A stretch of 64,000 bases of DNA, from the NCBI RefSeq assembly GCF_900491745.1, contig NZ_UETR01000005.1, forward strand, positions 310,001-374,000, read 5' to 3'. Position numbers and translations under genes: made by a program. Shown here piece by piece: positions 34,415 to 42,133 of this stretch. Below the pieces are notes generated by a model. The model saw nothing but the letters and a program-made list of their open reading frames with translations. It was not told where the DNA came from and searched no databases. The stretch comes from Amarolinea aalborgensis. GTDB lineage: Bacteria; Chloroflexota; Anaerolineae; SSC4; Amarolineaceae. How positions within the stretch are numbered: the stretch's first letter is position 1; every line of letters starts with the position of its first letter.

Positions 34415-36847
34415 ATGCCATTCACACTCTCATCGTTGGCCTCACCAAATCCGCCCACTCCTACCATGCAGGAAGGAGGCCGCCTGCTGCCCCGGCCAGC
34501 GCTGTCAGCGGCTGCGCGACAGCGGCCGACGCTGTGGCTGCTGGCGCTGCTCGTCAGCCTGCCTGCGTGCGTGCCGCTCCTGCAGCCTGGCTTCTTTGCC
34601 TCGGATGATGGCCTCTTTCACCTCTACCGCGTGGCTGCGTTGGCCGATGCGCTCCGCCAGGGCGTGATCTACCCGCGCTGGTTTCCCGACTTCGGTTTCG
34701 GTTATGGCCAGCCGGTGCTGCATTTCTACAGCCCGTTGAGCTATTACCTGGCCGTGCCTTTCCTACCCTTTGGCCCCATCGCCGCCGTCAAGATCGTGGT
34801 CGCGCTTGGCTTCGTCCTACCTGCCCTGGCAATGGCCGCCCTCGCGCGGCGCGTGTGGGGCGCGACCGGCGCCGTACTGGCGGCGGCCGTTTACACGTAT
34901 TTTCCGTATCATCTAGCCGATGGCCTCCTGCGCGGGGCCTTAGCTGAACATGTCGCGTTTCTGTGGCCGCCGCTCATTTTCTTGAGCCTGCTGCCGACTG
35001 AACATGCCGCGTCCGCGCCCCAACGCCAGGCCTGGCGTTGGACGCTCCATGCCCTGACTTGGAGCGGTTTGATTCTGACCCATCATCTGACTGCGCTGAT
35101 GCTGGCGCCCGTCTGGGCGATCGCCGTCATTTTCCTCAGTGGGCCGTCGCATCGTGGGCGCCAGGTCCTCAACGCCGGACTGGCCTTTGTCGTGGCCCTC
35201 GGCCTCACCGCCTTCTACTGGCTGCCGGTCATCGCCGAAGCCAGCGCGGTCAAGCTGGGCGCTGATCCCATCTCCACCGGCTACCGCCAGCATCTCCTGC
35301 CGCTGGGCAACCTGGTTAGCCGTTCACTTACTTATGTCTACCGGCTGGCAGCCGGCCAGCCACTGCAGCACCGCCTCAGCCTGCTGATGGCGCTGCTCCT
35401 GCTGCTGACCGTGGCCGCGGGCTTCGGCGAGCTCAGTCGAGCCGCCAGCAGCCGCGCCCTATTGGCCCTCTGGCGCCCCGCCGCACCAGCCGCTTCATCC
35501 CCGGCGCCTTCTCGCGCCCGCCTCTTCATTTTTGCGGTTGTCGCCTGCCTGCTGTCTGTCGCCCTGTTGACCACACCAGCGCTGCCGTTCTGGCAACTGG
35601 CGGAGCCGCTCCTGGCCCGCCTGCAATACCCCTGGCGTTGGCTGAGCCTGACCGCGTTCGCCAGCGCGCTGGTAATCGGCGCCCTGCCTGGGCTGATCAC
35701 GCGCCGGCCGCGCGCGCAGGTCGCGGTCTTGTTGCCGGTCCTGGCGCTGCTTCTCTTCAGCGGCCTCGCGGTGCTGCCCTACACCGCGCTGCCGCGCGGG
35801 CCAGCCGACGTAACGCCGGAGCAGATGTGGGCCGAGGATGCCGCCAACGGCCAGGTCGGCGCAACCTGGACGGCCGAATTTCTGCCGGTGGCGGTGACCG
35901 AACAGCGCTGGGCGCTGGGGCGTGCACCCACGCAGCCGCAGGCTGGCCCGGCGCCCGCGGCCATCCCTGACATCGTCTTGCTGCCACGCGGCCCCCTGGC
36001 GTACCGCCTGCTGCTGGACAGCCCGCAGGCGCAGACGATCCGCCTGCACGCCTTCTATTTTCCTGGCTGGCAGGTGCGTGTGGACGGCCAACGCGTGCTG
36101 ACCGGCGCCAGCGGCGACCTGGGGCTGGTCACGGCGCAGATTCCCGCGGGCCGCCATGTTGTGGAAATGATCTTCGAAGCCACCCTGCCGCGCCAGGTGG
36201 CCGGCGTGCTGACTGTCTTGACCTGGTGGGGCGGGTTGCTCTGGCTGCTGGTGGGCGGCGACTTCGGCGAGCCTTCGGCGCGAGCGCTCAGTCGAACGCT
36301 CAGTCGAGCCGCGTGGCCTTTGCGGCGGCGCAGTCTGCTGATTGCCACAATCCTCGTCCTCTTGCCTGGCCTGCTGTGGCTGAGCAGCGCGCTGACCGCC
36401 CGCTGGCAGCCGCAGCGTCTATCCAGCCGCGTGGGCGATCAAGCCCTCCTTATCGGCGCCGATCTGCCGGCCAACGCCCGGCCTGGCGAGCGGGTGGCCG
36501 TCACGCTCTACTGGTTCAACCTGCATGACACTGATCAAAACTACCAGGTGTTTGTCCATTTGAGTGACGCAAGCGGTGCGGTGCGCGCCCAGCACGACGG
36601 CGAGCCGGTCGGCGGCTTCACCCCCACGACGCGCTGGCAGCCCAATGAATTGATCCTTGATCGCCATCTCATCACGCTGCCAGCCGACCTAACGCCCGGC
36701 GCTCACGAGCTGCGCGCCGGGATGTACCGGTTGCAACCGCTGCGCAATCTGCCGGTGACGCCTGGCGACTCGACTGAGCTCGCCGAAGTCCGCGGCTTGC
36801 TGCCCACAGATCAAGATGTCTCCCTGGGCCGGCTGACGGTGCGCTGA
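34415..36847 (+). CDS. GT-C-like membrane protein (PTPS-related family) with C-terminal beta-sandwich
   Basis: 810 residues. The N-terminal two thirds have about 10-12 membrane helices. The early loop has FFASDDGLFHLYRVAALADA and YSPLSYYLAVPF, matching the membrane family called 6-pyruvoyl-tetrahydropterin synthase-related, thought to be GT-C-type glycosyltransferases. A periplasmic region (VDGQRVLTGASGDLG) and a C-terminal domain with VFVHLSDASGAVRAQHDGEP, PTTRWQPNELILD and GMYRLQPL follow. The same module recurs in the two related proteins at 36847 and 45369. The donor is probably a polyprenyl-phosphate sugar and the acceptor is unknown. The DNA contains two copies of a GGCGAGCTCAGTCGAG-type repeat. 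Confidence 0.75.
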   Translation: MPFTLSSLASPNPPTPTMQEGGRLLPRPALSAAARQRPTLWLLALLVSLPACVPLLQPGFFASDDGLFHLYRVAALADALRQGVIYPRWFPDFGFGYGQPVLHFYSPLSYYLAVPFLPFGPIAAVKIVVALGFVLPALAMAALARRVWGATGAVLAAAVYTYFPYHLADGLLRGALAEHVAFLWPPLIFLSLLPTEHAASAPQRQAWRWTLHALTWSGLILTHHLTALMLAPVWAIAVIFLSGPSHRGRQVLNAGLAFVVALGLTAFYWLPVIAEASAVKLGADPISTGYRQHLLPLGNLVSRSLTYVYRLAAGQPLQHRLSLLMALLLLLTVAAGFGELSRAASSRALLALWRPAAPAASSPAPSRARLFIFAVVACLLSVALLTTPALPFWQLAEPLLARLQYPWRWLSLTAFASALVIGALPGLITRRPRAQVAVLLPVLALLLFSGLAVLPYTALPRGPADVTPEQMWAEDAANGQVGATWTAEFLPVAVTEQRWALGRAPTQPQAGPAPAAIPDIVLLPRGPLAYRLLLDSPQAQTIRLHAFYFPGWQVRVDGQRVLTGASGDLGLVTAQIPAGRHVVEMIFEATLPRQVAGVLTVLTWWGGLLWLLVGGDFGEPSARALSRTLSRAAWPLRRRSLLIATILVLLPGLLWLSSALTARWQPQRLSSRVGDQALLIGADLPANARPGERVAVTLYWFNLHDTDQNYQVFVHLSDASGAVRAQHDGEPVGGFTPTTRWQPNELILDRHLITLPADLTPGAHELRAGMYRLQPLRNLPVTPGDSTELAEVRGLLPTDQDVSLGRLTVR

Positions 36848-39093
36848 TGCCAATCACTCAGCACCGCTCACGGTGGCGCTCACCGCTCTTGCTTCTACTC
36901 GCTGCGCACCTGGCGCTGGCGACGCTCTTCAGTCTCAGCGCGCCGCTGGGGGAAGCGCCGGACGAGGCCGACCATTATGCGTACGTGGTCTACATCGGCA
37001 CGCACGGCAGCCTCCCCGTGGGGCCGGCGGTGACGCAGGGCAAGCATCCCCCGCTTTACCACGGGCTGGGCGCGCTGCTAACCGCGTGGACAGGTCTCGA
37101 TTTCAATTTCTTACGCGCCAACCCGGACGCTCAGCATGGCCCAGATGCGATCTACCCGAACCATTTCATCCACACCCGGCTGGAGGACTTTCCCTGGCGC
37201 GGCGGCGCGCTCGCCATGCACCTCCTGCGCCTCTTTTCCGTGCTGCTCAGCACCGTCACCGTATGGGGCATTTACGCCCTGGCTCGTGCCGCTGCCCCGG
37301 CGCGAGCGGGGCTGGCGCTGGCCGCGGCCGGCTTTGCCGGTTTCTTACCCGGATTCCTCTTCAGCAGCGGCGCGGTGAGCAACGACAACCTGGCGGCGGC
37401 CCTGGGTACGCTCATCCTGCTGCTGGCGCTGCGCATCTACCGCGGGGGCTGGACGAACCGCCGCGGGCTGACGCTGGGCGTCCTGCTTGGCCTCGGCCTG
37501 CTGAGCAAGGTCAGCGTCCTGGCGCTGTGGCCGGTGGCCGCGCTGGCCGTTTTCATGGCGCAGTCGGCGCCGCGTGGTGGGGAGTCGGCAGCCGCGCGCG
37601 CATGGTCATGGCAGGCCAGGACCGGCGCGACCCTGCTCAGCCTGGCGCCGGCCGGCGTCATCGCCGCGCCCTGGCTGCTGCGCAACTGGATCCTGTACCA
37701 TGATCTGCTGGGCTGGCCGCTGGTGCGCGCCACGGTGGATGTGCGCCAGGGGTCGGTGGACTTCTCCGTGCTCGTTTGGCTGGCAAACGGCCTTTTCAAG
37801 ACCTTCTGGGGTAAATTTGGCGCGGCCGGGCAGATCGAGTACCCCGCGTGGCTGTACATGGCGCTGCTGCTGCTCAGCCTGGCCGCCCTGGCCGGACTGC
37901 TGTTGAAGGCAGCATTACTCAACCGTGTCCCCGTTCTCCTACTGGCGCTCAGCGTGGCCTTGTCGCTCCTCACGCTGGTGCAGTACACGGGCCTTGCCCT
38001 GGGCACCGACCAGGCGCGGCTGCTGTGGCCCGTGATCGGCCCGCTCGCGATTGGCTTCGTGGCCGGGCTGCAAGAGCTGGCGCGCCGCCTGGGGTCCACG
38101 CCGCGGGCCGCGTGGGCGCTCCTACCCGCGGCCACCCTGCTGCTCGCCTTGACCGCGGCCCTGGGCTTTGTGCGTCCAGCCTACGGCCGGCCGCCGCTGG
38201 CCGCGGCGCGCCCGGACGCCGCGCCGATCCTCTTCGGCGAGGAACTGGCGCTGCTCGACGCCCAGGTGGATGCCACGCGCCACGCGCCTGGGCAGCCCGT
38301 CACGGTCACACTGACCTGGCAGGCTGTCCAGCGGCCAACGCAGGACTGGCGCGTCACCGTGGCCCTGCGTCACCCGGATGACGGCGCGCTGCTGGCCGAT
38401 CACACCAACGCGCCGACCCACGGCCGCTGGCCGACCGACCGCTGGCGCGCGGGCGATACTCTCCAGGAAGTCATCACCCTCAACCCGCCGGCCGACGGCG
38501 TGCGCCCCAGCCGTTATGACGTGACGGTGCAGGTGCGCGCATTTGGCGCGGGCGACGACGCCTGGCTGCCGGTGCGCGGCGCAGCGCAGCGCGGCGTGCA
38601 GGCGCGCCTGCAGCCGGGCGTACCCATCGCCCCATCTGACCTGGCCGCGCCCATTGACCCGGCCGCAACCGCCGGGCTGGCGCTCAACGCAGCGGCCGCC
38701 TTCGACCGGGGCATGACCCTGACCGCGGCCGGCCTGCCCTCTCAGATCACGCCCGGCCGACCGCTGACCGTCACCCTGGCCTGGGTTGCCAACGCACCGC
38801 CGCTGCTCAATCTGACCGCGTTCGTTCACCTCCTCGCCGCGGATGGCGCCATCCTGGCGCAGGACGACCATCAGCCGACCGGCGGCCAGTACCCGACATC
38901 CCTGTGGCGGCCGGGCGAAGGCAGCCTGGAAGTCTACACACTGACCGTACCACCCAATGCGCCGGCCGGGCCAGTCACCCTCATTGCCGGGTTATACCAT
39001 GCGCCCACAGGGCAGCGCCTGTTCGTCCTGAATCAAGCCGGGCAGCCGGCGGGCGATCATGTCGTACTGGCAACGCTGGCGGTTGGGCCATGA
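36847..39093 (+). CDS. GT-C-like membrane protein (DUF2142-like) with two beta-sandwich modules
   Basis: 748 residues; the start overlaps the previous stop as TGATG. The first loop motif APLGEAPDEADHYAYVVY, with its acidic pair, is typical of GT-C/DUF2142-type transferases. About 11 membrane helices follow. Two related periplasmic modules end the protein: HPDDGALLADHTNAPTHGRW and FVHLLAADGAILAQDDHQPT, each followed by a W(R)xG(D/E) segment and a Gly-Tyr/Val ending. The role is presumably transfer of a lipid-linked sugar at the outer membrane face. Substrates cannot be read from the sequence. Confidence 0.72.
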   Translation: MPITQHRSRWRSPLLLLLAAHLALATLFSLSAPLGEAPDEADHYAYVVYIGTHGSLPVGPAVTQGKHPPLYHGLGALLTAWTGLDFNFLRANPDAQHGPDAIYPNHFIHTRLEDFPWRGGALAMHLLRLFSVLLSTVTVWGIYALARAAAPARAGLALAAAGFAGFLPGFLFSSGAVSNDNLAAALGTLILLLALRIYRGGWTNRRGLTLGVLLGLGLLSKVSVLALWPVAALAVFMAQSAPRGGESAAARAWSWQARTGATLLSLAPAGVIAAPWLLRNWILYHDLLGWPLVRATVDVRQGSVDFSVLVWLANGLFKTFWGKFGAAGQIEYPAWLYMALLLLSLAALAGLLLKAALLNRVPVLLLALSVALSLLTLVQYTGLALGTDQARLLWPVIGPLAIGFVAGLQELARRLGSTPRAAWALLPAATLLLALTAALGFVRPAYGRPPLAAARPDAAPILFGEELALLDAQVDATRHAPGQPVTVTLTWQAVQRPTQDWRVTVALRHPDDGALLADHTNAPTHGRWPTDRWRAGDTLQEVITLNPPADGVRPSRYDVTVQVRAFGAGDDAWLPVRGAAQRGVQARLQPGVPIAPSDLAAPIDPAATAGLALNAAAAFDRGMTLTAAGLPSQITPGRPLTVTLAWVANAPPLLNLTAFVHLLAADGAILAQDDHQPTGGQYPTSLWRPGEGSLEVYTLTVPPNAPAGPVTLIAGLYHAPTGQRLFVLNQAGQPAGDHVVLATLAVGP

Positions 39094-39137
39094 GTTGTTT
39101 CGATTGGGCATACGGTTGGGCGCGGGTAGAATCGTGT

Positions 39138-41795
39138 TCACCTCCTGGCGTACGGAATGAAGCCGTGATTGGGCAAGGGGGTATAGCGTACGAATTCGCC
39201 GTACGTACCGACGGCCCACGCCGCGCCGCCAGCCGCAGCTACCGAGAACAACTGCTTGTTGACAATACTGGGCAGCGGATCCCAGGTACGCCCATTCCAG
39301 TAGAGGATCGTGCCAGGGCCTCGATAGCCGCCGACGGCCCAACCTTCGTTCGCTGACATCATCACGATCGCATTGAGATTGTTGAACGTTGAACTGTTTA
39401 CGATCTCCCATGCTCCGCCAGCCCAGTGCAAAATGGTGCCATAGTTGCCAACGATCCACACGTTGGTAGCCGAGAGTGCAGCCACCCCCTTGAGGTGCTG
39501 GCGGGTTGGAACTGCGACGTAATGCCATGAATTCCCATACCAGTGATACACCGTGCCTTCATCGCCGACAACCCATCCGTCATCGGCTGACAACATATCT
39601 ACGGAGTTCAAGGCAGAATCGGAAATGCGTGATAGGGCTGTCCACGCGTTGCCGTCCCAGTGAAGAACAGTGCCATCGTAGCCAACGGCCCAGGCATTCG
39701 TAGCCGACACAATTGAAACGGAATACAAGGTGGTATTGGTTGGGCTGGACACAGGGAGCCACTTCTGCCCATTCCAACGTAGGATTGTGCCATCTTCTCC
39801 CACAATCCAACCGTCGTTGGCCGACAGCATGTCAATCATGTACAGATCAGGCGAGCCCCAATGCGGGCGATCTAACAGTGTCCATGTCGCACCATCCCAA
39901 TGAGCAATCACGCTGTCTTGCGCCACTGCCCAACCATTGGTGGCAGAGAGGAGCTTGACCGACTCGAACGAGATAAGCGGAAGTTGGTTTGTAGCGACCA
40001 TTTCCCAGCTGCTTCCATTCCAATGAGCCATGGCGTCTCCCGACACAACAGCCCAACCATCGTCGGGTGCTATGAAATCGAACGCGTTGAATTGGTCAAT
40101 CAAGCCAGGCTTCTCTTGCCATTGGCTTCCATTCCAATGAAATGCTGTGCTGCCCAAGGCCCACCCATCGGTGGGCGATAGCATACGAATCTTACCTAAA
40201 TACCCCGTAGACGTAAAGACAATCGTCCACGAATTCCCATTCCAGCGCAGGATTGTGCTTGTGGGATAGCCGCCGACGGCCCAGCCGAGGGAAGGCGATA
40301 CCATATCAATATCATAAATGCCGTCTGTGGTGGGACTGGCAACCGATGTCCAGGCACTCCCATTCCAGTGCAGAAGAAGCCCTCCACTGCCGCCAATCCA
40401 GCCATCGGTTGCCGAGGTCATATCCACCGCAGCCAGCCACGCCGTCGTTGGACTGGTCATGGTCTGCCAGGCCGATCCATTCCAACGCAAGATAATGCCG
40501 TTCTCGCCCACGGCCACCCCATCGTTGGAAGCAATCATGTCCACGTCAGAAAGCTCACCTGCAGCCGGGTTTGGCGCTTGGGTCCACGCTGTCCCATTCC
40601 AATGCCAGGTGATCGCATCCATATGCCCGGCAGAGTATTTGGTCCCCACTGCCCAGCCATCGTTCGCCGAAATCATGGCCAGCGCTTTCATGTTTGCCGT
40701 TGTTGGTGTAGATACCGGTGTCCATTCGCCGCCATTCCAACGCATGATCAACCCCGCGTTTCCAATGGCCCACGCATCGTGCGATGATACCATCTTGACG
40801 GCATTCAAAGCGCGTATGGACTCCCCATTGATCCACGTCCACACCTCGCCGTTCCAGCGGAGGATGACGCCAAGCTCGCCGACAGCAAAACCATGACTCG
40901 CCGATTCCATGTTGATCGCATGGATCCCGGCCGGGTAGGGGTTTGTCTTCGCAGTCCACGTGGTTCCATCCCAATGAAGCAGTTCACCACCCTGACTGCC
41001 TGCCCAGCCGTCATTGGCAGATACCATGAAGATGGACGTCAGGTTGTCCAGTGATCCCGGCAAGGGCGCGCTTTGCCAGGATGCCCCGTTCCATCGCAGC
41101 ATGATGCCTTGATCTCCCACAATCCATCCGTCGTTGGCGGATGCCATCGCGATGTCGTTGAGAGAATTCATCGTTGGACTCGGCATGACACTCCAAAGCG
41201 TTCCATTCCAGCGCAAGATGTCGCCCGCTACCCCTACCGTCCATCCGTCACTCGGCGATGTCAGGACGATCGAGAGCAGGGTGTTTGTTGTTGGGCCGTT
41301 GATTTTTACCCACTGAGCATTGTTCCAGCGCAACATCACGCCATCCTCGCCGACCGCCCATCCCAGCGCAGCGCCAAACATCGCAATCGAATACAGCGTC
41401 ACGCTCGTTGGGCTGCGGACCGAATCCCAACTGTTGCCGTCCCAATGCACAATCGTTCCAGCTTCGCCTACGGCCCATCCGCTCCTTGCAGATACCATAG
41501 TCACAGCGTAAAGTCGCTTCGTGGTTGGGCTGTTAGCCTCCACCCACTGTCCGTTAATCCAGTGGAGGATAGCGCCCAGGTCGCCAACAGCCCACGCTTC
41601 ATTTGCCGAAACCATATCAACATCCAGCATGGGGATATGACACGGGTTTGCCTCGGCGGCGCTCCAACAAACCCAGCCGCCGGGTGGACTTGTCGTTACC
41701 GATTCGTCGCTCATGGGGTGCGCCTGCACGCGGCCAGGCGCAAGCATGAGCATGAGCAGTACACACAGGCAGCCAGAAATCGGGCTCTTTTTCAT
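39138..41795 (-). CDS. Secreted repeat protein, about 21 YCF48-like units
   Basis: 885 residues. A signal peptide (MKKSPISGCLCVLLMLMLAP) precedes about 20 complete repeats and a partial 21st, each 39-45 residues, with the core pattern S-A-N-D-G-W-A-V-G, then G-x-I-L-R-W-N-G-x-x-W. This W-x-V-G pattern is that of YCF48/photosystem II assembly factor-like beta-propeller repeats. With seven blades each, 21 units would build three propellers. No membrane anchor, catalytic motif or LPxTG-type signal is seen. The gene is divergent from its downstream neighbour and convergent with the GT-C gene before it. Its base composition looks less GC-rich than its neighbours, suggesting a different origin. Confidence 0.85.
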   Translation of the reverse strand: MKKSPISGCLCVLLMLMLAPGRVQAHPMSDESVTTSPPGGWVCWSAAEANPCHIPMLDVDMVSANEAWAVGDLGAILHWINGQWVEANSPTTKRLYAVTMVSARSGWAVGEAGTIVHWDGNSWDSVRSPTSVTLYSIAMFGAALGWAVGEDGVMLRWNNAQWVKINGPTTNTLLSIVLTSPSDGWTVGVAGDILRWNGTLWSVMPSPTMNSLNDIAMASANDGWIVGDQGIMLRWNGASWQSAPLPGSLDNLTSIFMVSANDGWAGSQGGELLHWDGTTWTAKTNPYPAGIHAINMESASHGFAVGELGVILRWNGEVWTWINGESIRALNAVKMVSSHDAWAIGNAGLIMRWNGGEWTPVSTPTTANMKALAMISANDGWAVGTKYSAGHMDAITWHWNGTAWTQAPNPAAGELSDVDMIASNDGVAVGENGIILRWNGSAWQTMTSPTTAWLAAVDMTSATDGWIGGSGGLLLHWNGSAWTSVASPTTDGIYDIDMVSPSLGWAVGGYPTSTILRWNGNSWTIVFTSTGYLGKIRMLSPTDGWALGSTAFHWNGSQWQEKPGLIDQFNAFDFIAPDDGWAVVSGDAMAHWNGSSWEMVATNQLPLISFESVKLLSATNGWAVAQDSVIAHWDGATWTLLDRPHWGSPDLYMIDMLSANDGWIVGEDGTILRWNGQKWLPVSSPTNTTLYSVSIVSATNAWAVGYDGTVLHWDGNAWTALSRISDSALNSVDMLSADDGWVVGDEGTVYHWYGNSWHYVAVPTRQHLKGVAALSATNVWIVGNYGTILHWAGGAWEIVNSSTFNNLNAIVMMSANEGWAVGGYRGPGTILYWNGRTWDPLPSIVNKQLFSVAAAGGAAWAVGTYGEFVRYTPLPNHGFIPYARR

Positions 41796-41874
41796 AGGTC
41801 ACCTCTGAATCTATTCTGTTGTCTACGGGGGAATGACGTCGGCTGTAGCGCAATCGAAAGACGGTTAGGTCGGA

Positions 41875-41916
41875 TTACGGTGTAGACTGGTACGGTGTGT
41901 GGAATTGAGCTGGCAT
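41875..41916 (-). CDS. Possible 13-codon leader peptide upstream of the repeat protein
   Basis: ATG at 41916 encodes MPAQFHTPYQSTP and stops at 41875. A perfect AGGAGG (41934-41929) lies 12 bases upstream, longer than ideal. It lies inside the leader transcribed from the 42047 promoter. It could be translated and influence the downstream gene, or be fortuitous. No attenuator hairpin is obvious. Confidence 0.2.
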   Translation of the reverse strand: MPAQFHTPYQSTP

Positions 41917-42018
41917 GACGTGGAGTAACCTCCTTCTGGTGGGTTGGAATCAGGTTGACTGACCACAGGAGTGGATAGAACAGGCGAGGTTCTTACCATT
42001 CAAGGGGTTTGTGGTGAT

Positions 42019-42047
42019 AGCATATCAAAAACCGAGAAACCTGTCAA
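42019..42047 (-). promoter_or_regulatory. Promoter of the YCF48-like repeat gene
   Basis: TTGACA (42047-42042), 17 bases, TATGCT (42024-42019). The -35 is perfect and the -10 good. Start near 42012, about 215 bases before the coding sequence. Confidence 0.7.
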
Positions 42048-42077
42048 GAGGCGTGTTTTTGTCTTGTCATTTCTGCT

Positions 42078-42106
42078 TTGTCATTCGGTTGCGCCTGTGG
42101 TAACAT
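42078..42106 (+). promoter_or_regulatory. Promoter of the GT-C gene at 42134
   Basis: TTGTCA (42078-42083), 17 bases, TAACAT (42101-42106). Start near 42113, about 20 bases before the ATG. It is divergent from the repeat-gene promoter. Confidence 0.55.
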
Positions 42107-42133
42107 CACCCTATCTCGTTGCGCGAGGCAGCT

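Larger units (their letters stand above)
41796..42133. other. Divergent intergenic region between repeat protein and GT-C gene
   Basis: 338 bases. It holds a strong minus-strand promoter and a plus-strand promoter, listed separately, and a possible short leader ORF. The minus transcript leader is about 215 bases and ends in GAGGTGACCT before the ATG at 41795. Confidence 0.6.

Noticed and set aside
39138..41795. Regular repeats suggestive of a CRISPR array
   Set aside because: Periodicity is about 117-135 bases with degenerate, translated repeats; it is a protein repeat, not direct repeats with unique spacers.
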